From Zeus faber (lineage: Eukaryota; Chordata; Actinopteri; Zeiformes; Zeidae): a DNA stretch of 64,000 nucleotides. Shown in pieces: positions 7,707 through 22,959 of the stretch; within the stretch, counting starts at the first letter, position 1, and the number at the start of each line of letters is the position of its first letter. The stretch covers positions 32,057,789-32,121,788 of the forward strand of contig OY482859.1 of NCBI GenBank assembly GCA_960531495.1, in the 5' to 3' direction. Made by a program: the position numbers and the translations under genes. The notes beneath the pieces were generated by a model. It had not been told where the DNA came from. It saw only the letters and a list, made by a program, of their open reading frames with translations, and searched no databases.

Positions 7707-10700
7707 GGGCCTAAAACTGGTTGACAAACAAGACTTTAGCAGCACATACTAGTTTATCATTGTATTTAAACTGTCTTTGAGAAAGACTTAAGAAGCACAT
7801 AATAGTTCCTCATATTCATTAAAGTTATATGGTGTACTGCAGCATTCTAAATCATGCGCCTACAAAGAGATAATGGTTCGGTGTTTCTCTAATTAAGCTA
7901 GACAGCAAACGGTCCAAAGTTCGGAAAATGATCATAACTCGAAAAATACATTTTATATGGGCCTAAAACTGGTTGGGAAACAACACATTAGCAGCACATA
8001 CTAGTTTATCATTGTATTTACACTTTCTGACACTGTCACATAGAGTAATGACTGAAGCGTTCAACCGATTCGCCTTTTCGACGTTTAAATCGGCTGAAAA
8101 TGCGTTTTTTCTCACGTGTAGACTTTAATGAAAATTATCAGAACTCGAAAAATACATTTTATTTGGGCCTAAAACTGGTTGACAAACAAGACTTTAGCAG
8201 CACATACTAGTTTATCATTGTATTTAAACTGTCTGACACTGTCACATAGAGTAATGACTGAAGCGTTTAACCGTTCCGCCAAATCGACGTTTAAATCGGC
8301 TGAAAATGCGTTTTTTCCCACGTGTAGACTTTGATGAAAATTATCAGAACTCGAAAAATACATTTTATGTGGGCCTAAAACTGTTTGACAAACAACACTT
8401 TAGCAGCACATACTAGTTGATCATTGTATTTAAACTGTCTGACACTGTCACATAGAGTAATGACTGAAGCGTTTAACCGTTCCGCCAAATCGACATTTAA
8501 ATCGGCTGAAAATGCGTTTTTTCCCACGTGTAGACTTTGATGAAAATTATCAGAACTCGAAAAATACATTTTATATGGGCCTAAAACTGGTTGACAAACA
8601 AGACATTAGCAGCACATACTAGTTCATCATTGTATTTAAACTGTCTTTGAGAAAGACTTAAGAAGCAAAATAATTTTTCCTCATATTAATTAAAGTTATA
8701 TGGTGTACGGCAGCATCCTGAATCATTCACCTACAAAGAGACAATGGTTCGGTGTCTCTCTAATTCAGCTCGACAGCAAATCGTCCAAAGTTCTGAAAAT
8801 GATCATAACTCGAAAAATACATTTTATAAGGGCCTAAAACTGGCTGACAAACAACACTTTAGCAGCACATACTAGTTTATCATTGTATTTAAACTGTCTG
8901 ACACTGTCACATAGAGTAATGACTGAAGCGTTTAACCGTTCCACCAAATCGACGTTAAAATCGGCTGAAAATGCATTTTTTCCCACATGTGTAGACTTTG
9001 ATGAAAATTATCAGAACTCGAAAAATACATTTTATATGGGCCTAAAACTGGTTGACAGACAAGACATAAGCAGCACATACTAGTTCATCATTGTATTTAA
9101 ACTGTCTTTGAGAAAGACTTAAGAAGCAAAATAATTGTTCCTCATGTTAATTAAAGTTATATGGTGTACTGCAGCATTCTGAATCATTCACCTACAAAGA
9201 GACAATGGTTCGGTGTTTCTCTAATTCAGCTCGACAGCAAATCGTCCAAAGTTCTGAAAATGATCATAACTCCACAAATACAAGTTAGATGGGCCTAGAA
9301 CTCTGTGAGAAACACTTAAGAAGCACATAATAGTTCATCATATTAATTAAATTTCTATGCTGTACTGCAGTATTCTGAATCATGCGCCTACAAAGAGACA
9401 ATGGTTCGGTGTTTCTCTAATTCAGCTAGACAGCAAACGGTCCAAAGTTCGGAAAATGATCATAACTCGAAAAATACATTTTATATGGGCCTAAAACTGG
9501 TTGGCAAACAACACTTTAGCAGCACATACTAGTTTATCATTGTATTTAAACTGTCTGACACTGTCACATAGAGTAATGACTGAAGCGTTTAACCGTTCCA
9601 CCAAATCGACGTTAAAATCGGCTTAAAATGCATTTTTTCCCACATGTGTAGACTTTGATGAAAATTATCAGAACTCGAAAAATACATTTTATATGGGCCT
9701 AAAACTGGTTGACAAACAAGACTTTAGCAGCACATACTAGTTTATCATTGTATTTAAACTGTCTTTGAGAAAGACTTAAGAAGCACATAATAGTTCCTCA
9801 TATTCATTAAAGTTATATGGTGTACTGCAGCATTCTAAATCATGCGCCTACAAAGAGACAATGGTTCGGTGTTTCTCTAATACAGCTAGACAGCAAACGG
9901 TCCAAAGTTCGGAAAATGATCATAACTCGAAAAATACATTTTATATGGGCCTAAAACTGGTTGGCAAACAACACTTTAGCAGCACATACTAGTTTATCAT
10001 TGTATTTACACTTTCTGACACTGTCACATAGAGTAATGACTGAAGCGTTCAACCGATTCGCCTTTTCGACGTTTAAATCGGCTGAAAATGCGTTTTTTCT
10101 CACGTGTAGACTTTGATGAAAATTATCAGAACTCGAAAAATACATTTTATTTGGGCCTAAAACTGGTTGACAAACAAGACTTTTGCAGCACATACTAGTT
10201 TATCATTGTATTTAAACTGTCTGACACTGTCACATAGAGTAATGACTGAAGTGTTTAACCGTTCCGCCAAATCGACGTTTAAATCGACTGAAAATGCGTT
10301 TTTTCCCACGTGTAGACTTTGATGAAAATTATCTGAACTCGAAAAATACATTTTATATGGGCCTAAAACTGGTTGACAAACAAGACTTTAGCAGCACATA
10401 CTAGTTCATCATTGTATTTAAACTGACTGACACTGTCACATAGAGTAATGACTGAAGCGTTTAACCGTTCCGCCAAATCGACGTTTAAATCGACTGAAAA
10501 TGCGTTTTTTCCCACGTGTAGACATTGATGAAAATTATCATAACTCGAAAAATACATTTTATATGGGCCAAAAACTGGTTGACAAACAAGACTTTAGCTG
10601 CACATACTAGTTTATCATTGTATTTAAACTGTCTTTGAGAAAGACTTAAGAAGCACATAATTGTTCCTCATATTAATTAAAGTTATATGGTGTACTGCAG

Positions 10701-12096
10701 CATTCAAAATCATGCACCTACAAAGAGACAATTGTTCGGTGTTTCTCTAATTCAGCTAGACAGCAAATCGTCCAAAGTTCTGAAAATGATCATAACTCGA
10801 AAAATACATTTTATATGGACCTAAAACTGTTTGAAAAACAACACTTTAGCAGCACATACTAGTTTATCATTGTATTTAAACTGTCTGACACTGTCACATA
10901 GAGTAATGACTGAAGCGTTTAACCGTTCCACCAAATCGACGTTAAAATCAGCTGAAAATGCATTTTTTCCCACATGTGTAGACTTTGATGAAAATTATCA
11001 GAACTCGAAAAATACATTTTATATGGGCGTAAAACTGGTTGACAAACAAGACATAAGCAGCACATACTAGTTCATCATTGTATTTAAACTGTCTTTGAGA
11101 AAGACTTAAGAAGCAAAATAATTGTTCCTCATATTAATTAAAGTTATATGGTGTACTGCAGCATTCTGAATCATTCACCTACAAAGAGACAATGGTTCGG
11201 TGTTTCTCTAATTCAGCTCGACAGCAAATCGTCCAAAGTTCAGAAAATGATCATAACTCCACAAATACATGTTAGATAGGCCTAGAACTCTGTGAGAAAC
11301 ACTTAAGAAGCACATAATAGTTCATCATATTAATTAAATTTCTATGCTGTACTGCAGTATTCTGAATCATGCGCCTACAAAGAGACAATGGTTCGGTGTT
11401 TCTCTAATTCAGCTAGACAGCAAACGGTCCAAAGTTCGGAAAATGATCATAACTCGAAAAATACATTTTATATGGGCCTAAAACTGGTTGGCAAACAACA
11501 CATTAGCAGCACATACTAGTTTATCATTGTATTTACACTTTCTGACACTGTCACATAGAGTAATGACTGAAGCGTTCAACCGATTCGCCTTTTCGACGTT
11601 TAAATCAGCTGAAAATGCGTTTTTTCTCACGTGTAGACTTTGATGAAAATTATCAGAACTCGAAAAATACATTTTATTTGGGCCTAAAACTGGTTGACAA
11701 ACAAGACTTAGCAGCACATACTAGTTTATCATTGTATTTAAACTGTCTGACACTGTCACATAGAGTAATGACTGAAGTGTTTAACCGTTCCGCCAAATCG
11801 ACGTTTAAATCGACTGAAAATGCGTTTTTTCCCACGTGTAGACTTTGATGAAAATTATCAGAACTGGAAAAATACATTTTATATGGGCCTAAAACTGGTT
11901 GACAAACAACACTTTAGCAGCACATACTAGTTCATCATTGTATTTAAACTGTCTGACACTGTCACATGGAGTAATGACTGAAGCGTTTAACCGATTCGCC
12001 TTTTCGACGTTTAAATCGACTGAAAATGCGTTTTTTCCCACATGTGTAGACTTTGATGAAAATTATCAGAACTCGAAAAATACATTTTATATGGGC

Positions 12097-15000
12097 CTAA
12101 AACTGGTTGGGAAACAACACATTAGCAGCACATACTAGTTTATCATTGTATTTACACTTTCTGACACTGTCACATAGAGTAATGACTGAAGCGTTCAACC
12201 GATTCGCCTTTTCGACGTTTAAATCGGCTGAAAATGCGTTTTTTCTCACGTGTAGACTTTGATGAAAATTATCAGAACTCGAAAAATACATTTTATTTGG
12301 GCCTAAAACTGGTTGACAAACAAGACTTTAGCAGCACATACTAGTTTATCATTGTATTTAAACTGTCTGACACTGTCACATAGAGTAATGACTGAAGCGT
12401 TTAACCGTTCCGCCAAATCGACGTTTAAATCGGCTGAAAATGCGTTTTTCCCACGTGTAGACTTTGATGAAAATTATCTGAACTCGAAAAATACATTTTA
12501 TATGGGCCTAAAACTGGTTGACAAACAAGACTTTAGCAGCACATACTAGTTCATCATTGTATTTAAACTGACTGACACTGTCACATAGAGTAATGACTGA
12601 AGCGTTTAACCGTTCCGCCAAATCGACGTTTAAATCGACTGAAAATGCGTTTTTTCCAACGTGTAGACATTGATGAAAATTATCATAACTCGAAAAATAC
12701 ATTTTATATGGGCCTAAAACTGGTTGACAAACAAGACTTTAGCTGCACATACTAGTTTATCATTGTATTTAAACTGTCTTTGAGAAAGACTTAAGAAGCA
12801 CATAATTGTTCCTCATATTAATTAAAGTTATATGGTGTACTGCAGCATTCAAAATCATGCACCTACAAAGAGACAATTGTTCGGTGTTTCTCTAATTCAG
12901 CTAGACAGCAAATCGTCCAAAGTTCTGAAAATGATCATAACTCGAAAAATACATTTTATATGGACCTAAAACTGTTTGACAAACAACACTTTAGCAGCAC
13001 ATACTAGTTTATCATTGTATTTAAACTGTCTGACACTGTCACATAGAGTAATGACTGAAGCGTTTAACCGTTCCGCCAAATCGACGTTAAAATCGGCTGA
13101 AAATGCGTTTTTTCCCACGTGTAGACTTTGATGAAAATTATCAGAACTCGAAAAATACATTTTATATGGGCCTAAAACTGTTTGACAAACAACACTTTAG
13201 CAGCACATACTAGTTGATCATTGTATTTAAACTGTCTGACACTGTCACATAGAGTAATGACTGAAGCGTTTAACCGTTCCAACAAATCGACGTTAAAATC
13301 GGCTTAAAATGCATTTTTTCCCACATGTGTAGACTTTGATGAAAATTATCAGAACTCGAAAAATACATTTTATATGGGCCTAAAACTGGTTGACAAACAA
13401 CACTTTAGCAGCACATACTAGTTCATCATTGTATTTAAACTGTCTGACACTGTCACATGGAGTAATGACTGAAGCGTTTAACCGATTCGCCTTTTCGACG
13501 TTTAAATCGACTGAAAATGCGTTTTTTCCCACATGTGTAGACTTGGATGAAAATTATCAGAACTCGAAAAATACATTTTATATGGGCCTAAAACTGGTTG
13601 ACAAACAAGACTTTAGCAGCATATACTAGTTTATCATTGTATTTAAACTGTCTTTGAGAAAGACTTAAGAAGCACATAATAGTTTCTCATATTCATTAAA
13701 GTTATATGGTGTACTGCAGCATTCTAAATCATGCGCCTACAAAGAGACAATGGTTCGGTGTTTCTCTAATTCAGCTAGACAGCAAACGGTCCAAAGATCG
13801 GAAAATGATCATAACTCGAAAAATACATTTTATATGGGCCTAAAACTGGTTGGCAAACAACACTTTAGCAGCACATACTAGTTTATCATTGTATTTACAC
13901 TTTCTGACACTGTCACATAGAGTAATGACTGAAGCGTTCAACCGATTCGCCTTTTCGACGTTTAAATCGGCTGAAAATGCGTTTTTTCTCACGTGTAGAC
14001 TTTGATGAAAATTATCAGAACTCGAAAAATACATTTTATTTGGGCCTAAAACTGGTTGACAAACAAGACTTTAGCAGCACATACTAGTTCATCATTGTAT
14101 TTAAACTGACGGACACTGTCACATAGAGTAATGACTGAAGCGTTTAACCGTTCCGCCAAATCGACGTTTAAATCGACTGAAAATGCGTTTTTTCCCACGT
14201 GTAGACATTGATGAAAATTATCAGAACTCGAAAAATACATTTTATATGGGCCTAAAACTGGTTGACAAACAAGACTTTAGCTGCACATACTAGTTTATCA
14301 TTGTATTTAAACTGTCTTTGAGAAAGACTTAAGAAGCAAAATAATTGTTCCTCATATTAATTAAAGCTATATGGTGTACTGCAGCATTCTGAATCATTCA
14401 CCTACAAAGAGACAATGGTTCGGTGTTTCTCTAATTCAGCTCGACAGCAAATCGTCCAAAGTTCTGAATATGATCATAACTCCACAAATACATGTTAGAT
14501 GGGCCTAGAACTCTGTGAGAAACACTTAAGAAGCACATAATAGTTCATCATATTAATTAAATTTCAATGCTTTACTGCAGCATTCTGAATCATTCACCTA
14601 CAAAGAGACAATGGTTCGGTGTTTCTCTAATTCAGCTCGACAGCAAATCGTCCAAAGTTCTGAAAATGATCATAACTCGAAAAATACATTTTATAAGGGC
14701 CTAAAACTGGCTGACAAACAAGACTTTAGTAGCACATACTAGTTTATCATTGTATTTAAACTGTCTGACACTGTCACAGAGTAATGGCTGAAGCGTTTAA
14801 CCGATCCGCCTTTTCGACGTTTAAATCGGCTGAAAATGCGTTTTTTCCCACATGTGTAGACTTTGATGAAAATTATCATAACTCGAAAAATACATTTTAT
14901 ATGGGCCTAAAACTGGTTGACAAACAACACTTTAGCAGCACATACTAGTTTATCATTGTATTTAAACTGTCTTTGCGAAAGACTTAAGAAGCACATAATT

Positions 15001-18000
15001 GTTCCTCATATTAATTAAAGTTATATGGTGTACTGCAGCATTCTAAATCATGCACCTACAAAGAGGCAATGGTTCGGTGTTTCTCAAATTCAGCTAGACG
15101 GAAAATCGTCCAAATTTCTGAAAATGATCATAACTCGAAAAATACATTTTATATGGGCCTAAAACTGGTTGACAAACAACACTTTAGCAGCACATACTAG
15201 TTTATCATTGTATTTAAACTGTCTGACACTGTCACATAGAGTAATGACTGAAGCGTTTAACCGTTCCGCCAAATCGACGTTAAAATCGGCTGAAACTGCG
15301 TTTTTTCCCACGTGTAGACTTTGATGAAAATTATCAGAACTGGAAAAATACATTTTATATGGGCCTAAAACTGGTTGACAAACAACACTTTAGCAGCACA
15401 TACTAGTTCATCATTGTATTTAAACTGTCTGACACTGTCACATGGAGTAATGACTGAAGCGTTTAACCGATTCGCCTTTTCGACGTTTAAATCGACTGAA
15501 AATGCGTTTTTTCCCACATGTGTAGACTTTGATGAAAATTATCAGAACTCGAAAAATACATTTTATATGGGCCTAAAACTGGTTGACAAACAAGACTTTA
15601 GCAGCACATACTAGTTTATCATTGTATTTAAACTGTCTTTGAGAAAGACTTAAGAAGCACATAATAGTTCCTCATATTCATTAAAGTTATATGGTGTACT
15701 GCAGCATTCTAAATCATGCGCCTACAAAGAGATAATGGTTCGGTGTTTCTCTAATTCAGCTAGACAGCAAACGGTCCAAAGTTCGGAAAATGATCATAAC
15801 TCGAAAAATACATTTTATATGGGCCTAAAACTGGTTGGGAAACAACACATTAGCAGCACATACTAGTTTATCATTGTATTTACACTTTCTGACACTGTCA
15901 CATAGAGTAATGACTGAAGCGTTCAACCGATTCGCCTTTTCGACGTTTAAATCGGCTGAAAATGTGTTTTTTCTCACGTGTAGACTTTGATGAAAATTAT
16001 CAAAACTCGAAAAATACATTTTTTTTGGGCCTAAAACTGGTTGACAAACAAGACTTTAGCAGCACATACTAGTTTATCATTGTATTTAAACTGTCTGACA
16101 CTGTCACATAGAGTAATGACTGAAGCGTTTAACCGTTCCGCCAAATCGACGTTTAAATCGGCTGAAAATGCGTTTTTTCCCACGTGTAGACTTTGATGAA
16201 AATTATCTGAACTCGAAAAATACATTTTATATGGGCCTAAAACTGGTTGACAAACAAGACTTTAGCAGCACATACTAGTTCATCATTGTATTTAAACTGA
16301 CTGACACTGTCACATAGAGTAATGACTGAAGCGTTTAACCGTTCCGCCAAATCGACGTTTAAATCGACTGAAAATGCGTTTTTTCCCACGTGTAGACATT
16401 GATGAAAATTATCATAACTCGAAAAATACATTTTATATGGGCCTAAAACTGGTTGACAAACAAGACTTTAGCTGCACATACTAGTTTATCATTGTATTTA
16501 AACTGTCTTTGAGAAAGACTTAAGAAGCACATAATTGTTCCTCATATTAATTAAAATTATATGGTGTACTGCAGCATTCAAAATCATGCACCTACAAAGA
16601 GACAATTGTTCGGTGTTTCTCTAATTCAGCTAGACAGCAAATCGTCCAAAGTTCTGAAAATGATCATAACTCGAAAAATACATTTTATATGGACCTAAAA
16701 CTGTTTGACAAACAACACTTTAGCAGCACATACTAGTTTATCATTGTATTTAAACTGTCTGACACTGTCACATAGAGTAATGACTGAAGCGTTTAACCGT
16801 TCCGCCAAATCGACGTTAAAATCGGCTGAAAATGCGTTTTTTCCCACGTGTAGACTTTGATGAAAATTATCAGAACTCGAAAAATACATTTTATATGGGC
16901 CTAAAACTGTTTGACAAACAACACTTTAGCAGCACATACTAGTTGATCATTGTATTTAAACTGTCTGACACTGTCACATAGAGTAATGACTGAAGCGTTT
17001 AACCGTTCCACCAAATCGACGTTAAAATCGGCTTAAAATGCATTTTTTCCCACATGTGTAGACTTTGATGAAAATTATCAGAACTCGAAAAATACATTTT
17101 ATATGGGCCTAAAACTGGTTGACAAACAACACTTTAGCAGCACATACTAGTTCATCATTGTATTTAAACTGTCTGACACTGTCACATGGAGTAATGACTG
17201 AAGCGTTTAACCGATTCGCCTTTTCGACGTTTAAATCGACTGAAAATGCGTTTTTTCCCACATGTGTAGACTTTGATGAAAATTATCAGAACTCGAAAAA
17301 TACATTTTATATGGGCCTAAAACTGGTTGACAAACAAGACTTTAGCAGCATATACTAGTTTATCATTGTATTTAAACTGTCTTTGAGAAAGACTTAAGAA
17401 GCACATAATAGTTCCTCATATTCATTAAAGTTATATGGTGTACTGCAGCATTCTAAATCATGCGCCTACAAAGAGACAATGGTTCGGTGTTTCTCTAATT
17501 CAGCTAGACAGCAAACGGTCCAAAGATCGGAAAATGATCATAACTCGAAAAATACATTTTATATGGGCCTAAAACTGGTTGGCAAACAACACTTTAGCAG
17601 CACATACTAGTTTATCATTGTATTTACACTTTCTGACACTGTCACATAGAGTAATGACTGAAGCGTTCAACCGATTCGCCTTTTCGACGTTTAAATCGGC
17701 TGAAAATGCGTTTTTTCTCACGTGTAGACTTTGATGAAAATTATCAGAACTCGAAAAATACATTTTATTTGGGCCTAAAACTGGTTGACAAACAAGACTT
17801 TAGCAGCACATACTAGTTCATCATTGTATTTAAACTGACGGACACTGTCACATAGAGTAATGACTGAAGCGTTTAACCGTTCCGCCAAATCGACGTTTAA
17901 ATCGACTGAAAATGCGTTTTTTCCCACGTGTAGACATTGATGAAAATTATCAGAACTCGAAAAATACATTTTATATGGGCCTAAAACTGGTTGACAAACA

Positions 18001-19749
18001 AGACTTTAGCTGCACATACTAGTTTATCATTGTATTTAAACTGTCTTTGAGAAAGACTTAAGAAGCAAAATAATTGTTCCTCATATTAATTAAAGTTATA
18101 TGGTGTACTGCAGCATTCTGAATCATTCACCTACAAAGAGACAATGGTTCGGTGTTTCTCTAATTCAGCTCGACAGCAAATCGTCCAAAGTTCTGAATAT
18201 GATCATAACTCCACAAATACATGTTAGATGGGCCTAGAACTCTGTGAGAAACACTTAAGAAGCACATAATAGTTCATCATATTAATTAAATTTCTATGCT
18301 GTACTGCAGTATACTGAATCATGCACCTACAAAGAAACAATTGTTCGGTGTTTCTCTAATTCAGCTAGACAGCAAATCGTCCAAAGTTCTGAATATGATC
18401 ATAACTCCACAAATACATGTTAGATGGGCCTAGAACTCTGTGAGAAACACTTAAGAAGCACATAATAGTTCATCATATTAATTAAATTTCAATGCTTTAC
18501 TGCAGCATTCTGAATCATTCACCTACAAAGAGACAATGGTTCGGTGTTTCTCTAATTCAGCTCGACAGCAAATCGTCCAAAGTTCTGAAAATGATCATAA
18601 CTCGAAAAATACATTTTATAAGGGCCTAAAACTGGCTGACAAACAAGACTTTAGTAGCACATACTAGTTTATCATTGTATTTAAACTGTCTGACACTGTC
18701 ACAGAGTAATGGCTGAAGCGTTTAACCGATCCGCCTTTTCGACGTTTAAATCGGCTGAAAATGCGTTTTTTCCCACATGTGTAGACTTTGATGAAAATTA
18801 TCATAACTCGAAAAATACATTTTATATGGGCCTAAAACTGGTTGACAAACAACACTTTAGCAGCACATACTAGTTTATCATTGTATTTAAACTGTCTTTG
18901 CGAAAGACTTAAGAAGCACATAATTGTTCCTCATATTAATTAAAGTTATATGGTGTACTGCAGCATTCTAAATCATGCACCTACAAAGAGGCAATGGTTC
19001 GGTGTTTCTCTAATTCAGCTAGACGGAAAATCGTCCAAATTTCTGAAAATGATCATAACTCGAAAAATACATTTTATATGGGCCTAAAACTGGTTGACAA
19101 ACAACACTTTAGCAGCACATACTAGTTTATCATTGTATTTAAACTGTCTGACACTGTCACATAGAGTAATGACTGAAGCGTTTAACCGTTCCGCCAAATC
19201 GACGTTAAAATCGGCTGAAACTGCGTTTTTTCCCACGTGTAGACTTTGATGAAAATTATCAGAACTGGAAAAATACATTTTATATGGGCCTAAAACTGGT
19301 TGACAAACAACACTTTAGCAGCACATACTAGTTCATCATTGTATTTAAACTGTCTGACACTGTCACATGGAGTAATGACTGAAGCGTTTAACCGATTCGC
19401 CTTTTCGACGTTTAAATCGACTGAAAATGCGTTTTTTCCCACATGTGTAGACTTTGATGAAAATTATCAGAACTCGAAAAATACATTTTATATGGGCCTA
19501 AAACTGGTTGACAAACAAGACTTTAGCAGCACATACTAGTTTATCATTGTATTTAAACTGTCTTTGAGAAAGACTTAAGAAGCACATAATAGTTCCTCAT
19601 ATTCATTAAAGTTATATGGTGTACTGCAGCATTCTAAATCATGCGCCTACAAAGAGATAATGGTTCGGTGTTTCTCTAATTCAGCTAGACAGCAAACGGT
19701 CCAAAGTTCGGAAAATGATCATAACTCGAAAAATACATTTTATATGGGC
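12097..19749. repeat. Tandem higher-order repeat, period 3728/3729 then 3925 bp
   Basis: Two adjacent copies of a block of about 3.7 kb. Landmarks 12097, 12508, 12966, 13390, 13840 and 14046 match 15825, 16237, 16695, 17119, 17569 and 17775 (offset 3728 for the first, 3729 for the rest). Landmarks 15159, 15375 and 15825 match 19084, 19300 and 19750 (offset 3925). The 196-bp change equals one class C unit, present twice in the second copy (18233-18620) and once in the first (about 14505-14700). The 1-bp change reflects a T5 instead of T6 run near 12446-12450. Confidence 0.85.
14786..15120. repeat. Uninterrupted paralogue of the LINE copy 2 insertion site
   Basis: An A'-like unit with the distinctive GAGTAATGGCTGAAGCG and CGATCCGCC continues unbroken through the core into a B unit with the distinctive TTTGCGAAAGAC and AGAGGCAATGG. 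The same left and right sequences flank LINE copy 2 at 31494-31604 and 37037-37250. Further empty paralogues are at about 18707-19040 and 29925-30440; the last also shares GAGTAATGACTTAAGCG with the right flank of copy 2. Confidence 0.85.
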
Positions 19750-19950
19750 CTAAAACTGGTTGGGAAACAACACATTAGCAGCACATACTAGTTTATCATT
19801 GTATTTACACTTTCTGACACTGTCACATAGAGTAATGACTGAAGCGTTCAACCGATTCGCCTTTTCGACGTTTAAATCGGCTGAAAATGCGTTTTTTCCC
19901 ACGTGTAGACTTTGATGAAAATTATCAGAACTCGAAAAATACATTTTATG
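19744..19950. repeat. Chimeric class A monomer (crossover footprint)
   Basis: The left part has the subvariant marks TTGGGAAACAACACATTAG, TTTACACTTTCTGACAC and CAACCGATTCGCC. The right part has CCCACGTG and TTTATGTGGGCC, marks of a different subvariant, also seen at 8319-8375. In the related region at 7960-8370 these marks lie in two successive monomers. The simplest reading is an unequal exchange that joined two subvariants and removed 206 bp. Confidence 0.7.
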
Positions 19951-21531
19951 TGGGCCTAAAACTGTTTGACAAACAACACTTTAGCAGCACATACTAGTTG
20001 ATCATTGTATTTAAACTGTCTGACACTGTCACATAGAGTAATGACTGAAGCGTTTAACCGTTCCGCCAAATCGACGTTTAAATCGGCTGAAAATGCGTTT
20101 TTTCCCACGTGTAGACTTTGATGAAAATTATCAGAACTCGAAAAATACATTTTATATGGGCCTAAAACTGGTTGACAAACAAGACATTAGCAGCACATAC
20201 TAGTTCATCATTGTATTTAAACTGTCTTTGAGAAAGACTTAAGAAGCAAAATAATTTTTCCTCATATTAATTAAAGTTATATGGTGTACGGCAGCATCCT
20301 GAATCATTCACCTACAAAGAGACAATGGTTCGGTGTCTCTCTAATTCAGCTCGACAGCAAATCGTCCAAAGTTCTGAAAATGATCATAAATCGAAAAATA
20401 CATTTTATAAGGGCCTAAAACTGGCTGACAAACAACACTTTAGCAGCACATACTAGTTTATCATTGTATTTAAACTGTCTGACACTGTCACATAGAGTAA
20501 TGACTGAAGCGTTTAACCGTTCCACCAAATCGAGGTTAAAATCGGCTGAAAATGCATTTTTTCCCACATGTGTAGACTTTGATGAAAATTATCAGAACTC
20601 GAAAAATACATTTTATATGGGCCTAAAACTGTTTGACAGACAAGACATAAGCAGCACATACTAGTTCATCATTGTATTTAAACTGTCTTTGAGAAAGACT
20701 TAAGAAGCAAAATAATTGTTCCTCATATTAATTAAAGTTATATGGTGTACTGCAGCATTCTGAATCATTCACCTACAAAGAGACAATGGTTCGGTGTTTC
20801 TCTAATTCAGCTCGACAGCAAATCGTCCAAAGTTCTGAAAATGATCATAACTCCACAAATACAAGTTAGATGGGCCTAGAACTCTGTGAGAAACACTTAA
20901 GAAGCACATAATAGTTCATCATATTAATTAAATTTCTATGCTGTACTGCAGTATTCTGAATCATGCGCCTACAAAGAGACAATGGTTCGGTGTTTCTCTA
21001 ATTCAGCTAGACAGCAAACGGTCCAAAGTTCGGAAAATGATCATAACTCGAAAAATACATTTTATATGGGCCTAAAACTGGTTGGCAAACAACACTTTAG
21101 CAGCACATACTAGTTTATCATTGTATTTAAACTGTCTGACACTGTCACATAGAGTAATGACTGAAGCGTTTAACCGTTCCACCAAATCGACGTTAAAATC
21201 GGCTTAAAATGCATTTTTTCCCACATGTGTAGACTTTGATGAAAATTATCAGAACTCGAAAAATACATTTTATATGGGCCTAAAACTGGTTGACAAACAA
21301 GACTTTAGCAGCACATACTAGTTTATCATTGTATTTAAACTGTCTTTGAGAAAGACTTAAGAAGCACATAATAGTTCCTCATATTCATTAAAGTTATATG
21401 GTGTACTGCAGCATTCTAAATCATGCGCCTACAAAGAGACAATGGTTCGGTGTTTCTCTAATTCAGCTAGACAGCAAACGGTCCAAAGTTCGGAAAATGA
21501 TGATAACTCGAAAAATACATTTTATATGGGC

Positions 21532-22857
21532 CTAAAACTGGTTGGCAAACAACACTTTAGCAGCACATACTAGTTTATCATTGTATTTACACTTTCTGAC
21601 ACTGTCACATAGAGTAATGACTGAAGCGTTCAACCGATTCGCCTTTTCGACGTTTAAATCGGCTGAAAATGCGTTTTTTCTCACGTGTAGACTTTGATGA
21701 AAATTATCAGAACTCGAAAAATACATTTTATTTGGGCCTAAAACTGGTTGACAAACAAGACTTTAGCAGCACATACTAGTTTATCATTGTATTTAAACTG
21801 TCTGACACTGTCACATAGAGTAATGACTGAAGTGTTTAACCGTTCCGCCAAATCGACGTTTAAATCGACTGAAAATGCGTTTTTTCCCACGTGTAGACTT
21901 TGATGAAAATTATTTGAACTCGAAAAATACATTTTATATGGGCCTAAAACTGGTTGACAAACAAGACTTTAGCAGCACATACTAGTTCATCATTGTATTT
22001 AAACTGACTGACACTGTCACATAGAGTAATGACTGAAGCGTTTAACCGTTCCGCCAAATCGACGTTTAAATCGACTGAAAATGCGTTTTTTCCCACGTGT
22101 AGACATTGATGAAAATTATCATAACTCGAAAAATACGTTTTATATGGGCCTAAAACTGGTTGACAAACAAGACTTTAGCTGCACATACTAGTTTATCATT
22201 GTATTTAAACTGTCTTTGAGAAAGACTTAAGAAGCACATAATTGTTCCTCATATTAATTAAAGTTATATGGTGTACTGCAGCATTCAAAATCATGCACCT
22301 ACAAAGAGACAATTGTTCGGTGTTTCTCTAATTCAGCTAGACAGCAAATCGTCCAAAGTTCTGAAAATGATCATAACTCGAAAAATACATTTTATATGGA
22401 CCTAAAACTGTTTGACAAACAACACTTTAGCAGCACATACTAGTTTATCATTGTATTTAAACTGTCTGACACTGTCACATAGAGTAATGACTGAAGCGTT
22501 TAACCGTTCCGCCAAATCGACGTTAAAATCGGCTGAAAATGCGTTTTTTCCCACGTGTAGACTTTGATGAAAATTATCAGAACTCGAAAAATACATTTTA
22601 TATGGGCCTAAAACTGGTTGACAAACAACACTTTAGCAGCACATACTAGTTCATCATTGTATTTAAACTGTCTGACACTGTCACATGGAGTAATGACTGA
22701 AGCGTTTAACCGATTCGCCTTTTCGACGTTTAAATCGACTGAAAATGCGTTTTTTCCCACATGTGTAGACTTTGATGAAAATTATCAGAACTCGAAAAAT
22801 ACATTTTATATGGGCCTAAAACTGGTTGACAAACAAGACTTTAGCAGCACATACTAG
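21532..22857. repeat. Higher-order block, paralogous to 27022-28347 (offset 5490)
   Basis: Landmarks 21532, 21738, 22402 and 22618 recur at 27022, 27228, 27892 and 28108. Both copies also share the rare substitution AAATACGTTTTATATGG (near 22130 and 27620), which supports common descent rather than chance similarity of class A units. Confidence 0.75.
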
Positions 22858-22959
22858 TTTATCATTGTATTTAAACTGTCTTTGAGAAAGACTTAAGAAG
22901 CACATAATAGTTCCTCATATTCATTAAAGTTATATGGTGTACTGCAGCATTCTAAATCA

